Below are positions 1 to 8,782 of a stretch of DNA of 55,942 nt, one piece after another (position 1 is the first letter of the stretch; each line of letters begins with the position of its first letter). The position numbers and the translations under genes are program-made. This DNA comes from Cyanobacteria bacterium RYN_339 (GTDB lineage: Bacteria > Cyanobacteriota > Sericytochromatia > S15B-MN24 > JAQBPE01): the NCBI GenBank assembly GCA_028287685.1, contig JAQBPE010000318.1:1-55942 (forward strand). Reading direction: 5' to 3'. The notes beneath the pieces were generated by a model. The model searched no databases. It was not told where the DNA came from and worked only from the letters and a program-made list of their open reading frames with translations.

Positions 1-197
1 ACCCGCTGCGCTTCCTGGCGCCCACCTCCGCGCTGGGCGACGCGCGCCAGCTGCCGCTCGCCGGCACGGGTGCGTGCTGCTTGCTCGTCGATTTGTTGAA
101 CGCCAACGACCCCGCCAAGGCGGCGGGGCAGCTCTACGTGGGCAGCAGCTACCCGGGCCGCTTCGGCCAGGTGCTGCGCCTGACGCCGGCGGAGTGA
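1..197 (+). CDS. C-terminal fragment of an unrecognised protein
   Basis: The window opens inside a reading frame (codons from base 3) that stays open to a TGA at 195-197, giving about 64 residues ending in LRLTPAE. The fragment contains a Gly/Ser/Tyr-rich stretch (YVGSSYPGRFGQV) that would suit a beta-rich secreted protein, but no family is recognisable. It sits 5 nt before the next lipoprotein gene in the same direction, so the two probably form an operon. The missing N-terminus prevents any functional call. Confidence 0.55.
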   Translation, partial: PLRFLAPTSALGDARQLPLAGTGACCLLVDLLNANDPAKAAGQLYVGSSYPGRFGQVLRLTPAE

Positions 198-202
198 GGC
201 CC

Positions 203-1249
203 ATGACGCTGCGCACCGCGCTTTCCGCGCTCCTGTTGACCACCTTGCTCGCCGGCTGCCAGAGCGTGGCCCTGGTGCGCACGGTGCTGCACATCCACGT
301 ACCGGTGGAGACGCGCCTGATCGTGCGGGTGGCGCCCACGGACGGCTATGGCCTGCAATACCTACAGGCCATGGAATGGGACGCCGCGGAGGCCAGCCTG
401 ACGGGCCCGGGCGGCACCAAGACCTTGACGGTCAACGCCACGGTGGACGCCGGCACGCTGGCGCGCTCCGCCGCCCTGCACCTCGACGGCCTCGCGCCGG
501 GGGCGGGCTACAAGCTGACGGTGCGCCTGCTCTCGGGCGGCACGGAGGTCGCCAAGACGTCCGTGGACGCGCTGGGGTTGAACGCGGGCGGCAACCTGGT
601 CTCGCTGAGCTGGAACGGCCAGGGCCACCTGGCCGTGCCGCCGCCCACCACCGCCATCCCGGGGGCGGGGCCCACCGCCTCGAACCCCGGCGCCTTCGCG
701 CCCGCGGTCGGCGTGACCTGGGAGGACGCGGACGGCAACCCGGGCACGCCCAAGCAGCTCAAGGTCACCTTCGCCCAGAACGGCGGCCAGCAGCGCCTGG
801 GCATGCTGGTCGCGCGCTTGCCGCTGGCGACGGCGGACTTCACGGCCACGGCCCAGCTCGGCAGCGGCACCACCACGGAGACCGACGGCCACTTCCCGGA
901 CTTCGTGATCACCAACGCGGGCGCGGGGCCCGCGGACCAACAAGACGTGCAGCTACCCATCGGGCTAGGCGGCGGGACGCTTTCGGGCGCCAGCGCCAGC
1001 TACACGGGCTTCGTGCAGGACGCCTTTCCCTACAACTTGTTCCGCTGCCAGGTCTTCAAGACCGCGGACTCGCACTACCTCGTGCTGACCAGCCTGCTGG
1101 ACCCGGACTACGACACGAGCCCGGACCAGAGCAGCAGCGTGACCCTGGCGCCGGGCGTGGTGACGCTGCGCCGCGGCACGTTGCTCGAGTTGGAGCTGAC
1201 GAGCCGTGGCGGCGAGCGCTGGAACGACTTCCGGGCGATCAGCCCGTAG
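203..1249 (+). CDS. Putative lipoprotein, beta-rich, unknown function
   Basis: A 348-residue protein. The N-terminus is a typical lipoprotein signal (hydrophobic stretch, then LLAGC with the acylated Cys at about residue 19), so it should be exported and membrane-anchored. The mature part alternates polar and beta-branched residues with Gly/Asn turns and has a Pro/Thr/Gly linker near residues 150-165, suggesting two beta-sandwich domains. The ATG at 203 is chosen because it starts the signal peptide and follows a GGAG-type ribosome site just after the previous stop. The 3' end overlaps the convergent epimerase gene by 11 bp. I do not recognise the family. Confidence 0.75.
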   Translation: MTLRTALSALLLTTLLAGCQSVALVRTVLHIHVPVETRLIVRVAPTDGYGLQYLQAMEWDAAEASLTGPGGTKTLTVNATVDAGTLARSAALHLDGLAPGAGYKLTVRLLSGGTEVAKTSVDALGLNAGGNLVSLSWNGQGHLAVPPPTTAIPGAGPTASNPGAFAPAVGVTWEDADGNPGTPKQLKVTFAQNGGQQRLGMLVARLPLATADFTATAQLGSGTTTETDGHFPDFVITNAGAGPADQQDVQLPIGLGGGTLSGASASYTGFVQDAFPYNLFRCQVFKTADSHYLVLTSLLDPDYDTSPDQSSSVTLAPGVVTLRRGTLLELELTSRGGERWNDFRAISP

Positions 1250-2186
1250 TCACTTCGCGCGCGACCTGCTGGCGGAAATAGGCCACGGTGTCGACCATGC
1301 CGTCCGCCAAGCCGACCTGCGGGCGCCAGCCCAGGCGGTCCGCGATCTTGTCGACCGACAGGTAGCTCAGGCGCACGTCGCCTTCGCGCTTGGGGCCGTA
1401 GTGCGGCATGATGCCCGTCTGGAGCTGGAGCTCCAGCCCGGCGAAGAGCTCGTTCACGCTGGTGGCGACGCCCGAGCCGATGTTGAAGGCGTGGCCGCTG
1501 CCGCCCGTCAGCGCCAGCACGTTGGCGCGCGCCACGTCCTTGACGTGCACGTAGTCCTTGCGCTGCTCGCCGTCCCAGTGAATGATCGGCGCCTCGCCGC
1601 GCATCAGCTTCTTGGCGAAGATGGCGACCACACCGGCCTCGCCGTGCGGATCCTGGCGCGGGCCGTAGACGTTGCCGTAGCGGAAGACCGTGTAGTCCAG
1701 GCCGAAGGCCTGGTGGAAGTAGCCCAGGTAGTGCTCGCCCACCATCTTCGTGATGCCGTAGGGGCTCATGGGCAGCAGGGGCGCGTCTTCCGGGCTCGGG
1801 ATGATCGGGCTGTCGCCGTAGACCGTGCCACCGGACGAGGCGAAGATCACCTTGCGGGCCTTCACGGCCACCGCCGCCTCCAGCACGTTGATCAGCCCCA
1901 GCACGTTGCACTGGGCGTCGTAGGTGGGGTTGTCGGTCGAGCCCTTCACGCTCATCTGCGCGGCGTGGTGGCTCACCACCTCCGGCTTGAACTGCTCGAA
2001 GGCCGCCATTACCGCCGCCTTGTCGCGGATGTCCACCTGGAAGAACATCACGCGCGCGCCGGCCAGGTTCTCGAGCTTGCCCGAGACCAGGTTGTCCAAC
2101 ACCGCCACCTCGTGGCCCGCGGCCAGGAAGTGGTCGGCCAGGTGCGAGCCGATGAAGCCCGCGCCGCCGGTGATCAAAATACGCAT
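1239..2186 (-). CDS. NAD-dependent epimerase/dehydratase (UDP-glucose 4-epimerase-like)
   Basis: A 315-residue extended short-chain dehydrogenase. The N-terminal Rossmann motif GGAGFIGSH (residues 7-15) binds NAD(P), an SSGGTVYG segment supplies the catalytic Ser/Thr, and SPYGITK gives the YxxxK pair. Length and motifs fit the GalE-like branch of nucleotide-sugar epimerases, which interconvert UDP-hexoses for polysaccharide synthesis; the exact substrate cannot be read from sequence. A strong GGGAGGA ribosome site lies about 9 nt before the ATG. The gene is probably single, since the roughly 190 nt upstream contain no other gene. It likely supplies sugars for the polysaccharide locus that starts 4 kb away. 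Confidence 0.88.
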   Translation of the reverse strand: MRILITGGAGFIGSHLADHFLAAGHEVAVLDNLVSGKLENLAGARVMFFQVDIRDKAAVMAAFEQFKPEVVSHHAAQMSVKGSTDNPTYDAQCNVLGLINVLEAAVAVKARKVIFASSGGTVYGDSPIIPSPEDAPLLPMSPYGITKMVGEHYLGYFHQAFGLDYTVFRYGNVYGPRQDPHGEAGVVAIFAKKLMRGEAPIIHWDGEQRKDYVHVKDVARANVLALTGGSGHAFNIGSGVATSVNELFAGLELQLQTGIMPHYGPKREGDVRLSYLSVDKIADRLGWRPQVGLADGMVDTVAYFRQQVAREVTTG

Positions 2187-2377
2187 CTCGAAATTCCTCC
2201 CACGTGCCTTCCCGCGATGTAGGACCTATTTTCGCCAAAAGGCCCGGCCGATCGCTTGGCGATTTTGCACGAGAAGGTTCGGCGTGGGCGCTCAACCCCA
2301 GGCGGGGGGACGGTTGGACCGTGCGGCTTCCCGCCGGGCGGTCATGGCGATGGCTGGGAAGGTCCCCGGGCCTTCCG

Positions 2378-3025
2378 TCACGGGCGCTGCGCCGGGAGGT
2401 TGGGGGGCACGGGGCAAGCGGGAGCTTCTATTCCCAGCGGCGCCGCCCAGATGGCCTTGCCGTTGTGGGTGCCCACCAGGTGCTGGCTGGCCGGATCGAG
2501 ATGCAACTCGAAGCGTATGTCACTGGGCGCCGGGGTGGGCGGTGGCGTGGCACCCCCACTGCACCCCGAGCTAAGGGAGGCCACGACCTGTCCCGCCAGG
2601 CTGGCCTTGCCCTCCAGGTAGGGGCCCTTGGCCGTTTCGCGGTACGACGGGAAGTACTTGCCTACCTGGCAGGCGCCGCCCCCCGCGTCATCGCTCCAGG
2701 TCCGCGTAAGTTCGAGCTGGGTGCCGGTCAGCGTGAGCGCGTACACGACCCCCGGCAGGTTGCCACACGACTGCGGCACCGGGCCGGCGGGCGGCTCCGC
2801 CGCCGTCTCCGAGGCGACCCAGGCCCCCGTGAGATCGGTCAAGGCGGGCAGCTGGCTGCTGGCAGGGGACGGGGAGGTCTTGGGCGCGCTGGCGCCTGGC
2901 GAGTGACTCGGCGTGCCCGGCGAACGCGACGGTGTCCCCACGCTCACGCTGCAGCCCGCTGCCATCAACATGCTCAAGAGCGCGCTGGCCGATTGCCGCA
3001 CGGCCACTCCCCTGCTTCCATGCAT
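2378..3025 (-). CDS. Putative lipoprotein of unknown function
   Basis: A 215-residue lipoprotein. The signal ends in MLMAAGC (Cys about residue 25), followed by a Ser/Pro/Gly-rich linker of about 35 residues. The rest is a compact domain with several Cys and the phrase LTGAWVASE near its start, reminiscent of small beta-barrel ligand-binding or copper-resistance-like domains, though I cannot assign a family. The ATG at 3025 is preceded by AGGAGG. It begins only 11 nt after the stop of the upstream DMT-type gene, so the two are probably cotranscribed. The reading frame also stays open upstream to 3880, but that part opposes other genes and was discarded. Confidence 0.7.
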   Translation of the reverse strand: MHGSRGVAVRQSASALLSMLMAAGCSVSVGTPSRSPGTPSHSPGASAPKTSPSPASSQLPALTDLTGAWVASETAAEPPAGPVPQSCGNLPGVVYALTLTGTQLELTRTWSDDAGGGACQVGKYFPSYRETAKGPYLEGKASLAGQVVASLSSGCSGGATPPPTPAPSDIRFELHLDPASQHLVGTHNGKAIWAAPLGIEAPACPVPPNLPAQRP

Positions 3026-3036
3026 GGTCCTGCCTC

Positions 3037-3408
3037 CTAGCTCCTGCTCACCGTGATCACGCCCGCCACGACCAACAGGGCGCCGCCCCAGCGCATCGCG
3101 CTGACCGTCTCGCCCAGGAACAGCCAGGCCACGAGCAGGATCAGGATCTGGTTGAGCGCCAGGATCGGGTAGGCCCAGCTGAGCGGCACGCGCGTCAGCA
3201 CCACGATCCAGCTGACGGCGCCCAGGGCGTAGCAGCCCAGCCCGCCCAGGATCCAGGGGTTGGTGGCCGCCACGAAGGCGTGGTGCAGCCCGTTGCCCGC
3301 CTGCTCCACGCCCAGCGTGCCGAGCTGCCTGGCGCCGGTCTTGAGCACGTACTGGCCGGCCACCGAGGCGATGATCGAGGCGAGGATCAGCAGGAAGGAT
3401 TGCAGCAT
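3037..3408 (-). CDS. Small DMT/SMR-type membrane protein (EamA/ArnF-like)
   Basis: A 123-residue, four-helix hydrophobic protein. The segment PLSWAYPILALNQI followed by WLFLGE is characteristic of half-size EamA/SMR transporters, including the ArnE/ArnF subunits that flip undecaprenyl-linked sugars. It probably acts as a dimer in the inner membrane; a lipid-linked-sugar or drug/metabolite substrate are both possible. The chosen ATG (3408) begins the first helix and follows GGGGA; a longer frame starts 13 codons upstream. It is the first gene of a two-gene operon with the downstream lipoprotein and is divergent from the NHL lipoprotein gene at 3474. Confidence 0.75.
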   Translation of the reverse strand: MLQSFLLILASIIASVAGQYVLKTGARQLGTLGVEQAGNGLHHAFVAATNPWILGGLGCYALGAVSWIVVLTRVPLSWAYPILALNQILILLVAWLFLGETVSAMRWGGALLVVAGVITVSRS

Positions 3409-3445
3409 GGGTCCCCACGGGCTTGGCGAGCTTGGGCAGGCCAAC

Positions 3446-3473
3446 ATTGTAACCGACCGGGTATAAAATCGGG
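3446..3473. promoter_or_regulatory. Overlapping divergent promoters between 3408(-) and 3474(+)
   Basis: On the plus strand TATAAA (3462-3467), preceded by GGG, lies exactly 6 nt before the GTG at 3474, which has no Shine-Dalgarno site; this predicts a leaderless mRNA. On the minus strand TACAAT (3451-3446) could serve the small membrane-protein gene. The two elements are close enough for the two directions to compete. No convincing -35 box was seen for either. Confidence 0.5.
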
Positions 3474-5939
3474 GTGGAACCGCGCCCGCCTTTGCCTTTG
3501 GTCATCTTGACTTGCTTGTTGGCCGGTTGCCAGCTGGGCAAACCCACGGTGGCGGCGCTGCATGGGGCGAGCCCCCGCCCGTCGGCGGCTGCCGGTGCGC
3601 CGGAGCAGCCCGTCAGCGTGCCGATAGCCGCCGCCAGCGTTGCCCCGACGCCCGTCGGGGTGGCCAGTGCGGCCGGGCCGGGTGGCCCACAGCCGGCCGT
3701 GGCGACGCTGAAGGGCAAGGTCGTGGCCCCGGCCACCTTGCTGACGGAGAACGGCGCCGGCATCATCGCCAACAACGCGGCGGCGCGGCGGCTGCTGGCC
3801 GTGGACCAAGCCCCGGTGGCCGGTGCCACCGTGACGGTGGTGGACGCGGCCGGCAAGCCGCTGGCCGGCCTGAGCACCAAAACGGATGCCCAGGGGGCCT
3901 ACATGTTCACCGCGCCGCTGCCCGCCGACTGCCTGGTCGTCAAGGTCGACCTCGGCGCCAAGGGCAGCTTGCAGGCGATCGCCCCCGCCGGCGCGCACCA
4001 GGCCGACGCGGACCTGATCTCGACCTTGACCACGGGCTACATCCTGGACCGCTACGTCGCGACCCAACCGGACAAGACCGCGACGCTGGACAAGCTGCCG
4101 GGCGACGTGGAGGCCCAGACGCGGGCCAAGGCCCTGGCGGCCTACAACCAGGGCTCGGTGCCGGTGCCGGACGCCCTCACGCCGGACAGGGTCACGGTCA
4201 CGGTCGATGCGCTGCGGCGCCGGGACGGCGACTTCGACCTCCAGATGGAGGCCGTCAAGCGGCTGCTGATTGCCGCCGGCCTGTCCGACCTGGGCAACGG
4301 CGAGCTGGCGACCAAGGTGAGCCTGGTCGGCATCTCCGCGCCCGTGGTGGCGCCGGACGGCAGCCTGTACATGTACGAGGCGCGCAACGGCCGGATCTGG
4401 CGGATCGGCGCGGACGGCCGCATGGTCGCGATGGCGGGCAGCGCTTCCGGGGACGGCAAGGCCTCCGTGGACGGGCAGCCGGGCCTGAAGGCGGCCTTCG
4501 GCGAGGTGGTGGGGCTGGCCCTGGACGAGCAGGGCCGGGCGTTGATCCTGGACGAGCCGACCCCCTACCCGAACCAGGACTTCCGCGTCACGCGGCTGGG
4601 CGCGGACGGCACGCTGGCGGAGCTGGTGCCGCCGGGCACCTGGAAGGGCGGGTTCATCCAGGCCATCGCGGACGGCGGCAACGGCCGCGTGCTGCTGGGC
4701 TGCCAGCACGGCAAGCTCTGGGCGGTGGAGCTGGGCAAGGCGCCCGTGCTGCTGCACGACTTCCAGGACGACTTCCGCCAGCTGGGGCGCGACGCCGACG
4801 GCAACCTGTACGCGATCCAGTCCGAGGCGGGGGTGGTCCAGCGCATCGACCCCGTCACCTTCGCGAAGACCCCGGTGACGTTGCCCGACCAGGGCGGCAA
4901 TCCGAGGCTGGACGGCCACGGCAACGTCTACGTCACGGAACAGCCGGACCACCTCACGCTGGTGCCGGCCAAGGGCGCGACGCGGCGCGTGCTCGACGGC
5001 TTCACCAGCCCCGGCTACAGCCTGCAAATCGCGCCGTACGGGGCCGCGCTGGCGCCGGACGGCACGACCCTGCTATCGCAGGCGAACCAGCTCGTCCGCA
5101 TCCGCGACGGCAAGCGCGAGCCCGTCGCGGGCCTCACCGGCACGGGCGGCGGCGTTGCCACCGGCCTGTCCTTGGCCTGGCCCAACGGCGCGGCCTGCGC
5201 GCCCGACGGCACGCTATACGTCTCGGACTCGCCCACGATCTACCGGATCAAGGACGGCCAGGGATCGGTCTTCGTCACGTTGCCGAAGAACCGCTCCGGC
5301 GTCGCGCCCGACATCTACGGCGTGCAGGTGGACGCGGCCGGCCACGTCTACACGCGCACCAGCCAGGGCGTGGTGCTGGTGGGGGCGGACGGCAAGACCA
5401 CGGCCAAGGACGCCACCCTGCCCGGCGGCGCGGACTTCGCGATCGCGCCGGACGGCACCTGCTACACCTCCACCAACAGCTCGGGAGGCACGGCTTACCA
5501 CATGGTGGCGGGCAAGCCCGAGGAGCTGGACGAGGACCCCGCCTGGCACACCCACCGCGTGGCCGTGGCCCCCGACGGGGTCGTCTACCTCGGCTCGTCG
5601 GACGGCTCGCTGCTGTCCTGGACCGCCAAGGACGGGGCCAAGCTGCTCACGACCGACCCGGCCTTTGCCATCCCGTCCAACTTCTGGGGCTTCAACTTCC
5701 TGGCGGTGGACGCCAAGGGCCGGATCTACGCCAGCCTCCGCAACGCCATCAACCAGTACGACCCGGCCACCCACACGATCAAGAAGGTGGCGGGGCCGGG
5801 CGCGACGCACTTCAGCGGCACCGGCGTGGACGACAGCCTGGACGGCGCCTGCGGCCTGTGCTTCTCGCCTGCCGGCGACCTCTACTTCGCCGACCAGGAG
5901 CACAAGCAGATCAAGCGCATCCCCGCGGCCGAGCTTTAG
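3474..5939 (+). CDS. NHL/beta-propeller lipoprotein with regulatory-like N-terminal domain
   Basis: An 821-residue lipoprotein (lipobox LLAGC). After an Ala/Pro linker come NGAGIIANN (about residues 93-101), then RRLLAVDQAPVAGATVTV and a carboxypeptidase-regulatory-like beta-sandwich to about residue 170. From about residue 280 to the C-terminus many segments follow the pattern VAPDGSLYM, LDEQGRALI, DADGNLYAI and CFSPAGDLYFAD, typical of NHL/SMP30-like propeller blades. The GTG start is set by the signal peptide and by a -10 box 6 nt upstream. The N-terminal third matches the order of parts in the eleven-gene array at 23.8-42.4 kb, so this is probably a distant relative with a propeller in place of the helical domain. 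Binding partner unknown. Confidence 0.8.
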   Translation: MEPRPPLPLVILTCLLAGCQLGKPTVAALHGASPRPSAAAGAPEQPVSVPIAAASVAPTPVGVASAAGPGGPQPAVATLKGKVVAPATLLTENGAGIIANNAAARRLLAVDQAPVAGATVTVVDAAGKPLAGLSTKTDAQGAYMFTAPLPADCLVVKVDLGAKGSLQAIAPAGAHQADADLISTLTTGYILDRYVATQPDKTATLDKLPGDVEAQTRAKALAAYNQGSVPVPDALTPDRVTVTVDALRRRDGDFDLQMEAVKRLLIAAGLSDLGNGELATKVSLVGISAPVVAPDGSLYMYEARNGRIWRIGADGRMVAMAGSASGDGKASVDGQPGLKAAFGEVVGLALDEQGRALILDEPTPYPNQDFRVTRLGADGTLAELVPPGTWKGGFIQAIADGGNGRVLLGCQHGKLWAVELGKAPVLLHDFQDDFRQLGRDADGNLYAIQSEAGVVQRIDPVTFAKTPVTLPDQGGNPRLDGHGNVYVTEQPDHLTLVPAKGATRRVLDGFTSPGYSLQIAPYGAALAPDGTTLLSQANQLVRIRDGKREPVAGLTGTGGGVATGLSLAWPNGAACAPDGTLYVSDSPTIYRIKDGQGSVFVTLPKNRSGVAPDIYGVQVDAAGHVYTRTSQGVVLVGADGKTTAKDATLPGGADFAIAPDGTCYTSTNSSGGTAYHMVAGKPEELDEDPAWHTHRVAVAPDGVVYLGSSDGSLLSWTAKDGAKLLTTDPAFAIPSNFWGFNFLAVDAKGRIYASLRNAINQYDPATHTIKKVAGPGATHFSGTGVDDSLDGACGLCFSPAGDLYFADQEHKQIKRIPAAEL

Positions 5940-7375
5940 TACCCCGGACGGCGGAAGATCGCAGCAAGCGTCATGAACATGATGCGCAGGTCCAACAGCA
6001 CGCTCCAGTTCTCGACGTAGTGGATGTCGAAGCGCGTGCGGTCGGTGATGTCGACGTCGCCGCGCAGGCCGTTGACCTGGGCCCAACCCGTCAGGCCGCT
6101 CCTGACCAGGTGGCGGTCCATGTAGCGCGGCACCTGGTCCTGGAACTGGGCCACGAAGAAGGGCCGCTCCGGGCGCGGGCCCACCAGGCTCATGTCGCCC
6201 GTGATCACGTTCCAGAGCTGCGGCAGCTCGTCCAGGCTAAATCGGCGCAACAGCGCGCCCACCGGCGTCGCGCGCAGGTCGCCCTGGCTGGTCCAGACGG
6301 GGCCACTGGCCTCCGCGTCCACCGGCATCGAGCGGAACTTGTAGATCGTGAAGAGGTGTCCGTCCCTTCCCAGGCGCTCCTGGGCATAGAAGACCGGGCC
6401 GGGGCTGGAGAGCTTGACGGCGAGCGCCAAAACGCCCAGCACGGGCAGGCCCGCCACCAGCGCCAGGGATGCCAGCCCCACGTCCATCGCGCGCTTGACG
6501 GCGCGGTTGCGCCACTTGCGCAAGGCGACCTCGCGCAGGGCCAGCATCGGCATGCCCGCGAGGTCGGAGACCTCCAGCTGGAAGGTCATGCCCTCCAGGA
6601 TGCCGGGCGCGATTTGCACGTTCACGGCGCGCGCGGCGGTGGCACGGCGGACCAGCGCGCCCAGCTCGTCGGCGTGCGCGCCGGGCCAGGCAATCACCAG
6701 CTCGTCCACGGCGTGCTCGTCGAGCAGGCGGATCAAGTCGGCCTCGCGGCCCAGGGCGCCGGTGGCGTCCTCGCCGGGCATCGCCACCACGCCCTTGACC
6801 ACGCGGCCCAGGCGCGCGCGCGAGCCCAGGCGCTGGGCCACCTTGCGCGCGACCTCGTTGGCGCCGACCACCAAGGTGGTGGTGACGCCCCAGCCGCGGC
6901 GCAGCCCGGCGGCCTGCCAGGCCCGCAGGGCCAGGTGCACCAGCAACAGCGTGGCCAGCGAGCCGAAGAAGGCGTAGGCGAAGACCAGGCGCGAGTAGCT
7001 GAAGCTGCGGTAGAAGCTCGCGAGGCCCGCGCTCAGGGTGGCGCCCAGCCCCAGGCCGGCGAGCGTCAGCATCAGGTCGTCGAAGCGGCTGGGCGCGCGG
7101 CGCGCGTCGTAGAGACCGACCAAGGCCAGGCTGGCGGTCCAGATCAGGGCCACCAGCAGGCTGGCGTGCAGGTAGGGCGCGAGCGCCGGCGCGGGCGCGG
7201 GCTGCAGCACGCCCCAGACGAAGCGGGCGAAGTAGAAGAACAGGAAGTTGCCCGCGATCAAGGCGCCGTCGCCCAGCGCGACCAGGGGCAGCGCGAGCTC
7301 CAGCACGTGGCGTTTGATGTAGGAGCCGGCGGCCGGGCGCGCGGGCGGGACGTGCAGCTCGAGCTCCGTCACCAT
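5936..7375 (-). CDS. Polyprenyl glycosylphosphotransferase (WcaJ/EpsE-type initiating enzyme)
   Basis: A 479-residue membrane enzyme that transfers a hexose-1-phosphate to undecaprenyl phosphate to start polysaccharide assembly. Several N-terminal transmembrane helices are followed by a CoA-binding-like cytosolic domain (VVGANEVARKVAQRLG). The C-terminal bacterial sugar transferase domain has KRAMDVG, YKFRSM, SLDELPQLWNV, MSLVGPRPE and LTGWAQVNG, the full set of family signatures. The ATG at 7375 overlaps the upstream glycosyltransferase stop (ATGGTGA), indicating translational coupling. The 3' end overlaps the convergent gene by 4 nt. The sugar specificity (glucose or galactose) is not determinable. 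Confidence 0.92.
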   Translation of the reverse strand: MVTELELHVPPARPAAGSYIKRHVLELALPLVALGDGALIAGNFLFFYFARFVWGVLQPAPAPALAPYLHASLLVALIWTASLALVGLYDARRAPSRFDDLMLTLAGLGLGATLSAGLASFYRSFSYSRLVFAYAFFGSLATLLLVHLALRAWQAAGLRRGWGVTTTLVVGANEVARKVAQRLGSRARLGRVVKGVVAMPGEDATGALGREADLIRLLDEHAVDELVIAWPGAHADELGALVRRATAARAVNVQIAPGILEGMTFQLEVSDLAGMPMLALREVALRKWRNRAVKRAMDVGLASLALVAGLPVLGVLALAVKLSSPGPVFYAQERLGRDGHLFTIYKFRSMPVDAEASGPVWTSQGDLRATPVGALLRRFSLDELPQLWNVITGDMSLVGPRPERPFFVAQFQDQVPRYMDRHLVRSGLTGWAQVNGLRGDVDITDRTRFDIHYVENWSVLLDLRIMFMTLAAIFRRPGY

Positions 7376-8490
7376 GCGGCGAGCTCCCGCGTGGGCAGCC
7401 GTTCCAGGTGCTCGCGCCACCAGCCGTCGATCAGGCCGCGCATGGCGGCTTCGAACACGGCGCCGTCGTAGCCGCCGGCGTGGCGGGCCATGGCCTCCGG
7501 CGCGAAGGCGGTGGCTTCGAGCCGCGCCATGGCGCCGATCAAGCTCTCCACGGTCTGCTCGGCGAACAGCACGCCCGTGACGCCGTCCACCACGGTCTCG
7601 AGCGCCCCGCCGCGGCCGTAGGCCACCACCGGCCGGCCGCTGGCCATGGCCTCGAGCGGCGTCAGGCCGAAGTCCTCGAAGCCGGGGAAGAGCAGCGCGC
7701 GGCTCTCGGCGTACTGCTGCTGGACCTGGGCGTCCGTGAGGTGGCCCAGGAACTCCACCGTGGGGCCGGCCTGGGCCTTGAGCTGCTTGTAGAGCGGGCC
7801 GTCGCCCACCACGCGCAGCCGCCTGCCCGTTTGGGTGGCGGCGGCCACGGCCAGATCCACGCGCTTGTAGGGCACCAGCCGCGAGACCACCAGGTAATGC
7901 TCGCCCGGCGCCTGTTGGTTGGCGAAGCGCGCGGCGTCGATCGGCGGGTGCACCACGCTGGCCTCGCGCCGGTAGTGCTTGGCGATGCGGCCCGCTACCA
8001 GCCGGCTGTTGGCGACGTAGCGGTCCACGCGCAGGCTGGAGGTGACGTCCCAGCCGCGCAGGTAGTGCAGCAGCGGGGCGGCCAGCAGGCGCTTGGGCGC
8101 GCTCAGGGTGGCCTGGTACTCGTGCGTGAGGTCCCAGGCGTAGCGCATCGGCGTGTGGACGTAGGAGACGTGCAGGGCGTCGGCCATCGCGATCACGCCC
8201 TTGGCGCAGGCATGGTGGCTGCTGAGCACGAGGTCGTAGCCGCGCAGGTCATGCTGCTCGAAGGCCAGCGGCATGAGGGGCAGCAGGGCCTGGTGGCGCT
8301 TGCGTGCGCCCGGTAAGTTTTGTAAAAAACTTGGCCGCACGTCGAGGCCATGGAACTCGGCCGGCAACCGCTCCGGGTCGTAGATGCTGGTGAAGACCGG
8401 CGCGCCCGGAAACATGCGGGCGAAGGCCAACAACACGCGCTCGGAGCCACCCAAGGTGGCGAGCCATTCGTGGACGAGGGCGACTTTCAA
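7369..8490 (-). CDS. Glycosyltransferase family 4
   Basis: A GT-B fold glycosyltransferase of about 373 residues. It begins KVALVHEWLATLGGSERV, the usual GT4 N-terminal beta strand and Gly loop, and carries the donor-binding E-x7-E motif in FEDFGLTPLEAMASG. I start it at the TTG at 8490 because family members begin at this point; a GTG at 8538 would add 16 residues, and neither has a strong ribosome site. It runs into the initiating transferase gene with a 7-nt overlap, so it likely adds an early sugar of the same lipid-linked glycan. Activated nucleotide-sugar donor unknown. Confidence 0.88.
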   Translation of the reverse strand: MKVALVHEWLATLGGSERVLLAFARMFPGAPVFTSIYDPERLPAEFHGLDVRPSFLQNLPGARKRHQALLPLMPLAFEQHDLRGYDLVLSSHHACAKGVIAMADALHVSYVHTPMRYAWDLTHEYQATLSAPKRLLAAPLLHYLRGWDVTSSLRVDRYVANSRLVAGRIAKHYRREASVVHPPIDAARFANQQAPGEHYLVVSRLVPYKRVDLAVAAATQTGRRLRVVGDGPLYKQLKAQAGPTVEFLGHLTDAQVQQQYAESRALLFPGFEDFGLTPLEAMASGRPVVAYGRGGALETVVDGVTGVLFAEQTVESLIGAMARLEATAFAPEAMARHAGGYDGAVFEAAMRGLIDGWWREHLERLPTRELAAW

Positions 8491-8584
8491 GCGGGCATCC
8501 CGGGCGGCTAAACGAGCGAGCGAGATCCAGTTTACCACGCCTGGATGTGGTACCCTAAGGCCCCTTTACCTTTTTGACATATTC

Positions 8585-8782
8585 ATGGACCCCCGTAACG
8601 ACTCGCACGAAGAAACCCATCTCAGCCGGCACCTGAACCGCCGCCGCAAGCGCCTCAAGGTGCTGCAAGTGGCGTTCGTGTTGGGGCTGTCGCTCGTGGT
8701 GGCCGGCGTGATCGCGGTGGTGCTGAACCCCGGCGTGCTGGATCAGGTCACGCCGCGAAGCTCGACCAGGGCCGACCGGTAG
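8585..8782 (+). CDS. Small single-pass membrane protein
   Basis: A 65-residue protein with a charged N-terminus (DSHEETHLSRHLNRRRKRLK), one hydrophobic helix of about 23 residues (VLQVAFVLGLSLVVAGVIAVVL) and a short tail. The positive cluster just before the helix predicts an N-in topology. The ATG at 8585 has no clear Shine-Dalgarno site; a possible -10 (TACCCT, 8551-8556) lies 28 nt upstream. The 3' end overlaps the convergent glycosyltransferase by 40 nt. No family recognised. Its place in the glycan locus suggests an accessory membrane role, but that is only positional. Confidence 0.5.
   Translation: MDPRNDSHEETHLSRHLNRRRKRLKVLQVAFVLGLSLVVAGVIAVVLNPGVLDQVTPRSSTRADR

Noticed and set aside
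2378..3880. 500-codon version of the minus-strand lipoprotein
   Set aside because: The extra upstream part crosses the DMT-type gene and the start of the NHL lipoprotein; the signal peptide and ribosome site fix the start at 3025.
3512..7471. Plus-strand ORF of 1319 codons over the NHL lipoprotein and the initiating transferase
   Set aside because: Out of frame with the lipoprotein and antisense to the transferase; the translation is Arg/Gly/His-rich with no domain.
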